Counted from the first letter of the stretch, positions 33,974 through 43,666 are shown. The stretch is DNA of 47,352 bases from DAOUBA01 sp034432855 (GCA_034432855.1 DAOUBA010000002.1:1-47352); one strand, 5' to 3'. Notes: generated from the sequence alone by a model not told the origin. A program made the numbers and translations.

Positions 33974-34966
33974 TTACCGCATCCCGCCTCTTGCATCCTG
34001 CATCCTGCTTCCTGCTTCCTGCTTCCTGCTTCCTGCTTCCTGCACCCTCTCCGCCACCCTGAGCCGCGCCGAACGCGAACGCGGGTTGGCAGCGACCTCC
34101 TCCGCCGTGGGCCGAACCGGCTTGCGGGTGAGCAGCCGCAGCGTGGCTCGATGGCCGCAAGTACAAACCGGCGCACCCGGCGGACAAATACAATCGCGGC
34201 TTTCCCGACGCATGAATTCCTTCACCGAGCGATCTTCCAGCGAATGGAAACTGATGACCGCCAGCCGCCCCCCTGGCGCGAGAATCTCCACCGCCTGGGG
34301 GAGCGCCGACTCGATCGCCGCCAATTCGTCGTTGACGGCAATACGCAGCGCCTGAAAGGTGCGCGTGGCCGGATGAATACGCCCGCGCCGCCTCCCCCAC
34401 CCCACGGTGCGCTCGATGACCGCTGCCAGTTCCTTTGTCGTGTGAAGTGGCCGGGCGGCCAGGATCGCTTCAACGATCCGCCGCGCCTGCTTCTCCTCGC
34501 CGTAGCAGTACAAGAGCGCCGCCAGTTCCTCTGGGCCGAGGCCGTTCACCAAGTCGGCGGCGGTAGGGCCGCCACCTGTGGGATCGAAGCGCATGTCCAG
34601 CGGCCCGTCCGCCGTGAACGCCAGCCCGCGGCTGGGATCGGCCAACTGCAGCGAGGAAAGCCCCAGGTCGAACAGGACGCCATCAACGGGCACGAACTGT
34701 TGGGCGCGTGCGACCTCTGCCAGGTGAACGAAAGAACAATGCTCGATCACCACCCGCCCGAGGTAAGAGGCCAAACGGGCGCGGGCCACGTCCACCGCCG
34801 CCGGATCTCGATCCAGGCCCAGGAGACGCCCGTCGGGCGACGAGGCCGCCAATATACCGGCCGCGTGCCCAGCACCCCCTATCGTCGCATCTACGTACCG
34901 GCCGCCCGGCCTGACCTGCAAGCCGTCGAGCACCGCTTGAAAAAGAACAGGGATGTGAGCAACCAA
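33974..34966 (-). CDS. rsmH: 16S rRNA (cytosine-1402-N4) methyltransferase RsmH
   Basis: SAM-dependent rRNA methyltransferase (formerly MraW); 330 residues. HIPVLFQAVLDGL, the SAM motif VDATIGGAGHAAGIL, LDRDPAAVDVARARL, VDGVLFDLGLSSLQL, DPSRGLAFTADGPLDMRFD, RTFQALRIAVNDEL, VISFHSLEDRSVKEFM. The start codon is TTG, one base after the mraZ stop, so translation is coupled. The normal C-terminus (ARLRVAER) is followed by an about 25-residue tail made of EAGSRKQ heptads, encoded by a 7-base repeat (33991-34043). Confidence 0.95.
   Translation of the reverse strand: MVAHIPVLFQAVLDGLQVRPGGRYVDATIGGAGHAAGILAASSPDGRLLGLDRDPAAVDVARARLASYLGRVVIEHCSFVHLAEVARAQQFVPVDGVLFDLGLSSLQLADPSRGLAFTADGPLDMRFDPTGGGPTAADLVNGLGPEELAALLYCYGEEKQARRIVEAILAARPLHTTKELAAVIERTVGWGRRRGRIHPATRTFQALRIAVNDELAAIESALPQAVEILAPGGRLAVISFHSLEDRSVKEFMRRESRDCICPPGAPVCTCGHRATLRLLTRKPVRPTAEEVAANPRSRSARLRVAERVQEAGSRKQEAGSRMQDARGGMR
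33991..34043. repeat. 7-base tandem repeat encoding the RsmH tail
   Basis: Two GCATCCT, five GCTTCCT and one GCACCCT units in tandem. Because the unit is seven bases and has no stop in this orientation, it encodes the same heptapeptide (KQEAGSR) in all three frames of the minus strand. A second drifting TCGCTTATCGCGTA tract lies just beside it (33949-33980). Confidence 0.9.
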
Positions 34967-34967
34967 C

Positions 34968-35396
34968 TCAGATGCCTAGAGCCGCCCATTCCTCGTCGTT
35001 AGCGTCAAAACCTTCGACGCGATCGCGTTCCTCGCTCCAGGCCTGGGGGTTCCAGACCTCGATGTAGGTATCAATGCCGGTGATGACAACCTCACCGTCG
35101 AGACCGGCGTACTCGCGCAAGCGCGGGGGGATCAACACACGGCCTTGTCTGTCGGGGATGACATCGGAGGCATTCGCGAAAACCAGGCGTCGAAAAGCAC
35201 GCGCGCGCCGATCGGTCATCGGCAGCGCGCTCACTTGCTCGGCAAGCCGCTTCCATTCCTCGATGGGATAGATCGCCAGGCAGCGATCGAGCCCGCGGGT
35301 GACGACGAGACCCGCAGCCAGTTCGGCGCGGAAGCGGGCGGGGACGGCCAACCGCCCTTTCTCGTCAATGGTGTGGACGTACTCTCCCAGAAACAT
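34968..35396 (-). CDS. mraZ: transcriptional regulator MraZ
   Basis: AbrB-fold DNA-binding protein that controls the dcw cluster; 142 residues, the usual size. Two MraZ repeats: MFLGEYVHTIDEKGRLAVPARFR (about 1-50) and ANASDVIPDRQGRVLIPPRLREYAGL (about 77-120). First gene of the cluster; directly upstream are a promoter and three TGGKG repeats that are probably its own binding site. The stop is one base before the rsmH start. Confidence 0.96.
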   Translation of the reverse strand: MFLGEYVHTIDEKGRLAVPARFRAELAAGLVVTRGLDRCLAIYPIEEWKRLAEQVSALPMTDRRARAFRRLVFANASDVIPDRQGRVLIPPRLREYAGLDGEVVITGIDTYIEVWNPQAWSEERDRVEGFDANDEEWAALGI

Positions 35397-35447
35397 CCCG
35401 TTGCATTCCCCTATGTAGGAGCCACAATGGAGCCTCTAAGCAGGGCA

Positions 35448-35476
35448 GTTCACCACTTTACCCCACTATTCCCCAC
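35448..35476 (-). promoter_or_regulatory. MraZ box: three GTGGKG repeats at 10-base spacing
   Basis: On the minus strand GTGGGG (35476-35471), GTGGGG (35466-35461) and GTGGTG (35456-35451) recur every ten bases. This matches the known MraZ-binding arrangement of TGGGN repeats separated by five bases. The box is just downstream of the predicted start, so MraZ binding would block transcription of the cluster. Confidence 0.75.
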
Positions 35477-35486
35477 AACTGTTCAC

Positions 35487-35515
35487 ATTATACACCATTT
35501 TTGGGGATTTGGCTA
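35487..35515 (-). promoter_or_regulatory. sigma70-type promoter of the dcw cluster
   Basis: A perfect TATAAT (35492-35487) with TAGCCA (35515-35510, four of six matches) 17 bases upstream, on the minus strand. Predicted start near 35480, about 85 bases before mraZ. Confidence 0.6.
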
Positions 35516-35555
35516 GTAGTTTGGGGAAATTTTAAGGTTTCTGGGAGATTTCGAG

Positions 35556-37380
35556 TCAGATTCCGAGAGTGCCTAACCCCAGGGCCTCCAATGTCTCTCG
35601 CGCAGGTCGGCCCGTCTCCGCATCCCAACCGTATTCCGCATAGGCGCCGGCCAGGAGGGCCTGTACGTCGGGGACGTGGCCCTCTGTGCCGCCGGAAAGC
35701 GGCTGCAGGAGCAGATCGGGGAGCCGGTCATCAGCGCGGGTGAGGCCCCGCCGCAGGTTGAGCAGCCGCTTGAGCGTGACAATGCGCTTGCCTAACGTCA
35801 GCAAATCGCCGGCTTGCAGGCCCCACCCTGTCGCACTGTTCAGCGCCGCCAGCACCCGCTCGACGCCGGGGTTCTGGAACTGGCACAGGATCAACGCGTT
35901 GTAGAGATTGCGCCACGCCTGCTGCCGCGCCGCGATGCGCCCCTTTTCCTCCGTCGCCTCAAAGCGGTCGCCCGGCGAGATGCCCAATTCTGGAGCCGGA
36001 CACTGGCCCAGGTCCACGCCGTACATGTCACCCTCCATATGGCAGGCACCGCGCGGCGAGAGCGCGTAAGAGACGGCCATCCCCGCGAACGCGCGCGCGT
36101 CGTGCATGGGCACCTCCAGGCGGTTGACGACCGCCGCCAGTTCCGGCACACCGAAGCGTTCGGCCAGAGCAGCACTCCCCTCGGCCAGCACGTCGCCAAA
36201 GCCCTCACGGCGGGCGATCATCTCGATCAGCCGGTGCATCATCCGGGCGTCGCCGTAGCGCACGTCCAGCCCGCCGGTATCGGCAGGCGTCAGCACGCCG
36301 CGTGCGAACATCTCGCAGGTCAGCGCCAGGGTAGAGCCGGTGCTGATCGTATCCAGGCCGTAAACGTTGCACAGGTGATTGGCATAGATGACCGCCTCCA
36401 GGTCGGCCACCATCACGAGCGATCCCAGCGCACCCACCGTCTCGTACTCGGGGCCATCTATCTTCTCCACGCCATAGCCGGGCGCACGGGTCTCGCGGCC
36501 ACAGGCGATGGGACAGCGATAGCAGGCGGTGTTCCTGTTCAGGTACTGTTCGGCGATCAGGACACCGGAAAGATTGTGCGCCGGTTCCCACTCGTCCTGT
36601 TGGTAGTAGCGGATGGGCATGTCGCCGTACATCAGCAGGGTATCCACGCTGCCGGCCGTGCCGGCCAGGCGGAACGAGAGGGCCGCCAGGTCTTCGTTCT
36701 GATGCGCAACGATCTCCCGCGCCAGGGCCTTGAGCCCCTCGGGATCGGCCAGGGGCACCCGGGCGGAGCCACGCAGGGCGATGGCCTTGAGGTTCTTGGC
36801 CCCCATTACGGCGCCCAGCCCTGTGCGCGCGGCAGCACGCCCATGATCGTTCATCACGGCGGCCATCTTGACCCGCCGCTCGCCCGCCGGGCCGATGCAG
36901 GCAACGCGCGCCCTGGGCTCGTCCAGCAGTTCGCGCACGCGCGTCTGGGTCGCGTAAGAATCCAGCCCCCACAATTCGGTGGCATCGCGCAATTCGGCGC
37001 GGCCCTCGACGACGGAGAGCCACACCGGCCGGGCCGCCCGTCCGGTGACGACGATGCCATCGTAGCCGGCGAAGCGCAGTTCCGGGCCCACAAAGCCGCC
37101 GGTATTGGCCTCGCCCCAGATGCGCGTCAGTGGCGAGAGTGCGCATACACTCAACCGCCCTGCCGAGGGCATCGCCGTGCCGACCAGCGGCCCGGTCATC
37201 AAGACGAGCGGGTTCTCCGGCCCCAGCGGGTCTCGAGCCATCCACCATATCATAGATGATGCGCGCGGCCAGCCCACTCCCACCGACAAAGGCACGGGCG
37301 TATTCTTCGTCCAGCGGCTCGTCCCAGATTGTGTCTGTATCGAGGTCCACGCGGAGGAGTTTGCCCATATAGCCAGGCAT
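35556..37380 (-). pseudogene. aldehyde:ferredoxin oxidoreductase family gene, broken by a frameshift
   Basis: Members of this family are tungsten (or molybdenum) pterin enzymes that oxidise aldehydes to acids with ferredoxin. The N-terminus (MGKLLRVDL...FVGGSGLAARIIYDMVD) is in one frame; from ARDPLGPENPLVLMTGPLVGT the protein continues in another. Removing one G of the pair at 37238-37239 restores a single frame of about 607 residues, the normal length. The rest is intact: GFVGPELRFAGYDGIVVTG, GRAAARTGLGAVMGAKNLKAIA, the 4Fe-4S motif CYRCPIAC and a later cysteine in LILCQFQNP. Start ATG 37380 has AAGGAG upstream. Sequencing error is as likely as true decay, because the remainder shows no other damage. 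It lies directly after an alcohol dehydrogenase gene. Confidence 0.85.
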
Positions 37381-37404
37381 GGTTGACTCCTTGAGAAAAC
37401 GTAA

Positions 37405-38568
37405 TCAGAAATCTACTGGCCTCCCTTCGTAAGCGTACAGGAACAACTGGCGCAGTTCATCGTAGGAGATCGGACGAGCGACGGTGACCATCTGGGTATC
37501 GTTAAAGGCGTCGTCCACCATCTTCTCCAACTGTGCTTCATAGGCTGTGCGCTCGATGCCCATTTCGGCGACGCTGGTGGGACTGCCGATCTCACGACAG
37601 AGGACGCGGATGCGCCCAGCCAGCGCCATTGCTGCCTTCCCGCCGCCCTCCTGGGAAAAGCCGAGCAGTTCCGCCATCTCGGCAAAACGTTCGGGGGCCT
37701 CACCGGCGGCAAACTCGATGGTGTACGGCAGGAACAATCCCACTGCACGCCCGTGGGGGATGTGGAACACGGCGCCCAGCACGTGACCGAGCGCGTGGGC
37801 GGCGGAGGCCATCGCGTTGCCAAAGCCCAACCCGGCCGCGGTGGCAGCGTTGTGCATATGCTGGCGGGCGACCCTGTCGGTGCCATCGGCGACAGCACGC
37901 GGCAGGTAGCGGAGGATCAGCCGCGCCGCGCCCAGGCACAGGCCGTCGCTCATGTCATTATGCCAGGTGCAGGTGTATCCCTCGACGGCATGGGTGAGAG
38001 CGTCCAGCCCGGTGTCGGCGGTGAAGCGCGGTGGCATCCCGGCCGCCATCAGCGGGTCCACGATGGCGATGTCGGCGACGTTCTCGCGGTTGCCCAGTCC
38101 CATCTTGCGGCGCTCCCGGGTGTCGGTGAGGACGATGGCCCAGGTGACCTCGGCGCCGGTGCCACTGGTGGTGGGGATGGTGATCAGGCGGGCCTTCTGC
38201 CGCAGACCCAGGGCGACGAAGGGATTGATCGCCGCCGGCTCGAGGTCGGGTCGCTCGTAGAGCACCCAGATGGCCTTGGCCGCATCCATCGGCGAGCCGC
38301 CGCCCAGGCCAATGATCCAATCGGGCACATAGTCACGTGCGACTTCCGCACCGCGCTGCACCGTCCCCACGCCGGGATCCGGCTCGACCTCGCCAAAGGC
38401 GTATATCTCGATGCCTGCCTTGTCCAGGTGCGCTTTCACCCGCTCCACCAGGCCCAGTTGCACGAGCGTCTGATCGGTCACGACGAGGGCGCGCCTGCCC
38501 GGCAACTCGTCCAGAGCATCGAGCGCCCCTTCACCAAAGATGACCTGAGGGGAGACGAAGTACCACAT
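37405..38568 (-). CDS. iron-containing alcohol dehydrogenase
   Basis: Group III NAD(P)-dependent alcohol dehydrogenase, 387 residues. Nucleotide-binding GLGGGSPMDAAKAIW and IPTTSGTGAEVT; metal ligands in DTGLDALTHAVEGY (Asp, His) and in AHALGHVLGAVFHIPHG (His pair). ATG 38568 is preceded by AGGAGG. Pairing with the aldehyde oxidoreductase 24 bases downstream suggests interconversion of alcohol, aldehyde and acid; the substrate cannot be told from sequence. Confidence 0.92.
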   Translation of the reverse strand: MWYFVSPQVIFGEGALDALDELPGRRALVVTDQTLVQLGLVERVKAHLDKAGIEIYAFGEVEPDPGVGTVQRGAEVARDYVPDWIIGLGGGSPMDAAKAIWVLYERPDLEPAAINPFVALGLRQKARLITIPTTSGTGAEVTWAIVLTDTRERRKMGLGNRENVADIAIVDPLMAAGMPPRFTADTGLDALTHAVEGYTCTWHNDMSDGLCLGAARLILRYLPRAVADGTDRVARQHMHNAATAAGLGFGNAMASAAHALGHVLGAVFHIPHGRAVGLFLPYTIEFAAGEAPERFAEMAELLGFSQEGGGKAAMALAGRIRVLCREIGSPTSVAEMGIERTAYEAQLEKMVDDAFNDTQMVTVARPISYDELRQLFLYAYEGRPVDF

Positions 38569-38584
38569 TGTGGCCTCCTGGGCA

Positions 38585-38690
38585 ATGGTAGTTGGCAGTT
38601 GGTAGTTGGTAGTTGGTAAATTGGGAATTGGTTACGCTGCCGCGACCAAATACCAATCTACCAAATACCAATTTACCAACTTACCAACCT
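38585..38690. repeat. TAGTTGG iterated tract with a 14-bp inverted repeat
   Basis: Copies of GGTAGTTGGTAGTTGGTA are followed by an inverse set (ACCAATCTACCAAATACC). AGTTGGTAAATTGG (38611-38624) is the exact reverse complement of CCAATTTACCAACT (38668-38681). It fills the gap between the SCP2-like gene and the alcohol dehydrogenase gene and could act as a terminator or attenuator. Confidence 0.75.
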
Positions 38691-39099
38691 AATCGCCGAA
38701 ATCGGTGGGCACTTTTGCGCAGCAAGCGACGATCTCTTTAGCCGCCTTGGGATAGCGCATAATCTTCATCATGTCGCCCTGCAGTTTCAACTTTCGGGTC
38801 ATCATGCCCTGGATAGGGTCGAGTTTGCCTTCGATGACCTGCCGCCAGGTACTGAATGGGGCGCGGATAACGAACTGGGCCGGCCGCTCATTCTCGCTGG
38901 CGACCATTGCCGCATCGGTGCTCTTGCCGTGATAGAGGCCGAGGAACAGATAGGCGGTGTGGGGATAGGCGTCATCGGGCTCGGCAATGAAGATGAAATC
39001 GCCCTCCCAATCTCTGGCCGAGCGTTCGTAGGTTTCGCTGGCATTGAGCTGACGACCGAGTTCCTTGATCCATTCGTCCGAGGGGAATTTGAATGCCAT
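38689..39099 (-). CDS. SCP2-like sterol/lipid-carrier domain protein
   Basis: A 136-residue single-domain protein. ATG 39099 was chosen because AAAGGAG lies five to six bases upstream. The pattern FPSDEWIKELGRQLNAS..., YERSARDWEGDFIFI, a central amphipathic strand-helix region, and the ending PFSTWRQVIEGKLDPIQGMMTRKLKLQGDMMKIMRY match SCP2-type lipid-binding proteins (the family's KLKLxGD motif). It probably carries a hydrophobic ligand; its link to the flanking sugar and alcohol enzymes is unclear. Confidence 0.8.
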   Translation of the reverse strand: MAFKFPSDEWIKELGRQLNASETYERSARDWEGDFIFIAEPDDAYPHTAYLFLGLYHGKSTDAAMVASENERPAQFVIRAPFSTWRQVIEGKLDPIQGMMTRKLKLQGDMMKIMRYPKAAKEIVACCAKVPTDFGD

Positions 39100-39154
39100 C
39101 GTTGCTCCTTTGCACATCATCGAGATTGCTCTCGGAGATTGCTTCGAGTACCGG

Positions 39155-40237
39155 CTATCGCTGGATCCGCGCCGACCCACCCGCTGCCAAAGCGCGCACC
39201 TGCTCCAGGGTGGCCATCGTGGTGTCGCCGGGGAAAGTGGTCAACAACGCGCCGTGCGCCCAGCCCAGTTTGACCGCTTCCTCCTCCGGCTCGCCCGCCA
39301 GGAGGCCGTAGAAGAATCCGGCTGCAAAGCCATCTCCGCCGCCGACGCGATCGTACACGTCAAGTTCGCAGGTCGGCGAGATGTACGCCTTGCCATCAAT
39401 CCAGGCCACGGCGCCCCAGGTATGACGGTTCGCCGAGTGCACCTCGCGCAGCGTGGTGGCGACGATCTTGACCTGAGGGTACTTTTTCACCACCTGCCCG
39501 ATCATCTCCAGGAATGCGCTCGGGTCCAGCCTGGACCCGGCGGCGACCTCCGGCCCCGGGATACCGAGTCCTTTTTGCAAATCCTCTTCATTGCCCACGA
39601 GAACGTCCACGTTCTCCACGATGCGCCCGATGACAGATTGTGCGCGTTGCCGGCCGCCCCAGATGTTCCACAACTTTTCTCGATAATTCAGGTCAAAGGA
39701 GACCACCGCGCCGGTCACCCTGGCCGCCTTCATGCCCTCGATAATCACTTCGCCCGTCGTCTCCGAGAGCGCGGCAAAGATGCCACCGCTGTGGAACCAG
39801 CGCACGCCGCCGGCCAGGATCGCGTCCCAGTCAAAGTCGCCGGGCTTGAGCAAGGCGGCTGCCTCGTTCGCGCGGTTGTAGAACACCACCGGGGCACGCA
39901 CGCCGTACCCACGGTCGCTATAAATAGTCGCCATATTAGGGCCGTTCACCCCGTTGTGCTCGAAATGCTTGTAGAAGGGCTTGATGCCCATCGCCCGCAC
40001 CCGTTCGGCAATCAGAGCGCCGATGGGATAGTCCACCATCGCGGTGACGATGCCTGTCCGCAGATGGAAACAGTTGGCCAGGTTAGCGGCGACGTTATAC
40101 TCGGCGCCGCTGGGATGGACATGCCACACCGTCGCTTTGTGGAACGGAACGATCCCCGGATCCACGCGGTGGTTAAGGGCGCCGAGGGCAATAAAGTCCA
40201 ACGCACCGTCCTGACGAATGTTCAGACCGTACTTCAT
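39155..40237 (-). CDS. PfkB-family sugar kinase, 2-keto-3-deoxygluconate kinase-like
   Basis: A 360-residue ribokinase-fold kinase. FIALGALNHRVD, the N-terminal substrate region PSGAEYNVAANLAN, FHSGGIFAALSE, VVSFDLNYREKLW (matches KDG kinases), VDVLVGNEEDLQKGLG, and the C-terminal anion-hole motif DRVGGGDGFAAGFFYGLL with the catalytic Asp; GGGD instead of GAGD is usual in KDG kinase relatives. ATG 40237 follows GAGGAG. Likely phosphorylates a keto-deoxy sugar acid (Entner-Doudoroff or uronate breakdown), in line with the neighbouring gnd. Confidence 0.85.
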   Translation of the reverse strand: MKYGLNIRQDGALDFIALGALNHRVDPGIVPFHKATVWHVHPSGAEYNVAANLANCFHLRTGIVTAMVDYPIGALIAERVRAMGIKPFYKHFEHNGVNGPNMATIYSDRGYGVRAPVVFYNRANEAAALLKPGDFDWDAILAGGVRWFHSGGIFAALSETTGEVIIEGMKAARVTGAVVSFDLNYREKLWNIWGGRQRAQSVIGRIVENVDVLVGNEEDLQKGLGIPGPEVAAGSRLDPSAFLEMIGQVVKKYPQVKIVATTLREVHSANRHTWGAVAWIDGKAYISPTCELDVYDRVGGGDGFAAGFFYGLLAGEPEEEAVKLGWAHGALLTTFPGDTTMATLEQVRALAAGGSARIQR

Positions 40238-40290
40238 AGAGTCTCCTCACCTCAAACGACAGGAGTTGCGCCGTTGCAATTCGGCCGGCT

Positions 40291-40368
40291 CGTGGGACAG
40301 GCTTTCTAGCCCATCGTGGGACAGGCTTTCCAGCCTGTCTGGACGGCCTGGAAAGGCCGTCCCACATA
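40291..40368. repeat. GTGGGACAGGCTTTC direct and inverted repeat cluster
   Basis: CGTGGGACAGGCTTTCTAGCC occurs at 40291-40311 and again with one change at 40315-40335. GACGGCC/GGCCGTC then form a hairpin, and GTGGGAC pairs with GTCCCAC near 40365. It lies between gnd and the kinase gene. A dispersed element; may stop transcription. Confidence 0.75.
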
Positions 40369-40389
40369 GCCAGCGCACCGAAATGGTGG

Positions 40390-41841
<1,452 letters not shown>

Positions 41842-41881
41842 GTCCTGCTCCTTTTCCCATTATTCTCCTGCACCCGCCGGC

Positions 41882-42586
41882 TCACAGTCGATACCCCTTG
41901 ACGTGATAGTGAGCGCTACTCCGTGGTGTGCCGTCGTCATCCACGTACTCCTTGCGCACCAGCACGAGATCATCCACGGCGAAACCGGTCAGCAAGTCGC
42001 GCAACTCGGCCTCATCGCAGTGATGATGGGGCAGGGACTTGTCGCCGGTTTCGTGCGGCCAGACGAAGGTGAACGGCTCGATCTCCCGGCATCGGCCCGC
42101 AGCGATCTCGACCTGGTACCTGGCCATGCGGCGTTCGTCGCGCGAGTTCGCAGTGAGGTATAACCAGCCGCCAGGCACCAGGACGCGGCGCATCTCGGCC
42201 AGCGTCCGCCGCATGCCGTTCAGCGTATTGTGGTAGATGGCGTGGAAGGCGAGCAGGCCGTCGAAGATGCAGTCGGGGAATGGAAACGTCTCCACCCCGT
42301 GAAACACCACGCTCGTGTGCAAACCTTCACGTATCAGCCATGCCGCACAGGCTGCCAGGCCGGAATAGGAAACGTCGGTCGCGACGACATCGAGGCCCAG
42401 ACGGGCCAGGGCAACGGTATGCCGGCCGATCCCGCAGCCCAGGTCGAGCACGCGGCGGCCACCGGCCTGCCACAGCCGCTCCGCCCAGGCCAGGACAACC
42501 GGCTCCGGCACGCGCCAGTACTCGGGCAATGTATCGAGAGCGGCCCAGATGGACTCCCAGCCCCGGGTCTTGCCGGACAACGTCAT
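41882..42586 (-). CDS. SAM-dependent methyltransferase (class I, UbiE/type 11-like)
   Basis: A 234-residue Rossmann-fold methyltransferase. Motif I is VLDLGCGIGRHTVALARLG near 60-78, followed by VVATDVSYSGLAA, VFHGVETFPFPDCIFDGLLAFHAIYHN and MRRVLVPGGWLYLTANS. The substrate is unknown. Its ATG overlaps the stop of the upstream small membrane protein (ATGA), so the two are coupled. Confidence 0.88.
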   Translation of the reverse strand: MTLSGKTRGWESIWAALDTLPEYWRVPEPVVLAWAERLWQAGGRRVLDLGCGIGRHTVALARLGLDVVATDVSYSGLAACAAWLIREGLHTSVVFHGVETFPFPDCIFDGLLAFHAIYHNTLNGMRRTLAEMRRVLVPGGWLYLTANSRDERRMARYQVEIAAGRCREIEPFTFVWPHETGDKSLPHHHCDEAELRDLLTGFAVDDLVLVRKEYVDDDGTPRSSAHYHVKGYRL

Positions 42587-42801
42587 TGCCCCGGCTGGCC
42601 CAGGCCGACGATCTGGCGGATCGCCGTGAGCACACCCAGGCTGGCAGCGAGAGCCCTGCCAGGTTGGATCGCGGGCAACCTTTCCTTGCCTTCAGCATCT
42701 ACTTCGAGCGGGGCCGAGCGCAGGAAAAGATACGCCGCCCCCACGCCCAGCAGCGCCCCGATGACGCCGCCGACGATCAGCACGCGCATGCGCAGGTTCA
42801 C
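42583..42801 (-). CDS. small membrane protein, hypothetical
   Basis: A 72-residue protein with one N-terminal membrane segment (MRVLIVGGVIGALLGVGAAYLFL), a polar linker, then PGRALAASLGVLTAIRQIVGLG. Overlaps by four bases both the upstream 96-residue gene and the downstream methyltransferase gene, so the three form a translationally coupled unit. Family not recognised. Confidence 0.7.
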   Translation of the reverse strand: MNLRMRVLIVGGVIGALLGVGAAYLFLRSAPLEVDAEGKERLPAIQPGRALAASLGVLTAIRQIVGLGQPGQ

Positions 42802-43088
42802 TGTTCACCTCCCGTCTTCACGATGGCGTTCAGCCAATTCTGGATGAACGCAAGAATGGAATGGATCACTAGAATGGGCTTGACGATGGCGGCCATCGCC
42901 AATGCGACATAGGCGCGGCCCAGAGCAACGTATGCCTGCATGACCTTGAGCCAGGCCGGCAGGTGATCGCGCCGCAGCAGCCAGCCGGTCCCGTACACTA
43001 ACGCTCCCACGAGCGCCAGCGGGATCAAGGCGACGACGAACGCTTCGATGGCGAGAAGGATAATGGCAAGGTCGCGGACAATGGCCAT
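42798..43088 (-). CDS. small two-segment membrane protein, hypothetical
   Basis: A 96-residue protein with a long hydrophobic N-terminal region (about 5-37, LAIILLAIEAFVVALIPLALVGALVYGTGWLL), a central amphipathic part and a second hydrophobic stretch (YVALAMAAIVKPILVIHSILAF). First gene of the coupled trio. Function unknown. Confidence 0.7.
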   Translation of the reverse strand: MAIVRDLAIILLAIEAFVVALIPLALVGALVYGTGWLLRRDHLPAWLKVMQAYVALGRAYVALAMAAIVKPILVIHSILAFIQNWLNAIVKTGGEQ

Positions 43089-43097
43089 GGTGACCTC

Positions 43098-43139
43098 CAG
43101 AGAATCAGCAAGTCAGCGAGTCGGCGAGTCAGCGAGTGG
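43098..43139. repeat. AGTCAGCG iterated tract
   Basis: AATCAGCAAGTCAGCGAGTCGGCGAGTCAGCGAGT is a drifting octamer repeat between the broken hicA and the small membrane gene. Confidence 0.7.
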
Positions 43140-43239
43140 ACTAAACTCCGCTTGAGAGTGATCCTTATCAAGAACAGCCAGCCAATCCGCCAGCATCTGT
43201 CCCATCGTGGTTTGGCCGCTGGCAGAAATGCTCATCAGA

Positions 43240-43460
43240 CTATAACAACTCCATAAAGTCATCAACATCCAAACGGGCCTGCTTGAGGATGTGAAAGTCG
43301 AACGCTTGACCGGGCGATGTGCCGGGACTGTCAACTTCAAAACCTCATCACCCACCCGCTTTTGCAGCCTGATGTGGCTGCCTCGCTGCCGAGCCACCGT
43401 CCAGCCATCCCTCTGCAAGGCCCGTATGATCTTGGTATAGGGAAGGCTGGGCACTTTCAC
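43240..43460 (-). pseudogene. hicA: HicA-type mRNA interferase toxin gene with a frameshift
   Basis: The frame begins MKVPSLPYTKIIRALQRDGWTVARQRGSHIRLQK, a typical HicA double-stranded-RNA-binding fold with the catalytic Gly-Ser-His. After KRSTF the continuation HILKQARLDVDDFMELL and its stop (43242-43240) are in another frame; one base is missing near 43294-43298, in a TTT run. As it stands the protein reads on in the wrong frame to 43113 (115 residues instead of about 73). Start is GTG, overlapping the hicB stop. The conserved core precedes the break, but loss of the last helix probably inactivates it; sequencing error is possible. Confidence 0.8.
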
Positions 43461-43666
43461 AGAACCAACTCCTGGACCAACACGCCCTCTTCTTGAGGAA
43501 CGATCCAGTCATCCTCCACGGGTTCCAGATAGAGCTCGATAGCCTCCTGGATATTCTCTAATGCCTCGTCAAGTGTGTTTCCCTCACTGATGCATCCAGG
43601 GAGCGAGGGCACATAGACCGTATATCCTCCCTCGTCGCTGGGTTCCAGTACAATCTTGAGTCTCAT
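43457..43666 (-). CDS. hicB: HicB-family antitoxin
   Basis: A 69-residue HicB/UPF0150 domain: LKIVLEPSDEGGYTVYVPSLPGCISEGNTLDEALENIQEAIELYL. No separate DNA-binding domain follows, so it is a short antitoxin. ATG 43666 follows GGAGG. It precedes and overlaps hicA (GTGA), an antitoxin-first order. Confidence 0.88.
   Translation of the reverse strand: MRLKIVLEPSDEGGYTVYVPSLPGCISEGNTLDEALENIQEAIELYLEPVEDDWIVPQEEGVLVQELVL

Noticed and set aside
33991..34043. CRISPR-like array or minisatellite of regulatory type at the rsmH end
   Set aside because: Units are 7 bases with no spacers and lie in coding sequence; they do not resemble CRISPR repeats. No CRISPR array was seen anywhere in the window.
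39155..40237. GGGD instead of GAGD in the PfkB kinase as a catalytic defect
   Set aside because: The catalytic Asp and flanking glycines remain and this variant is common in KDG kinase relatives, so the enzyme is probably active.
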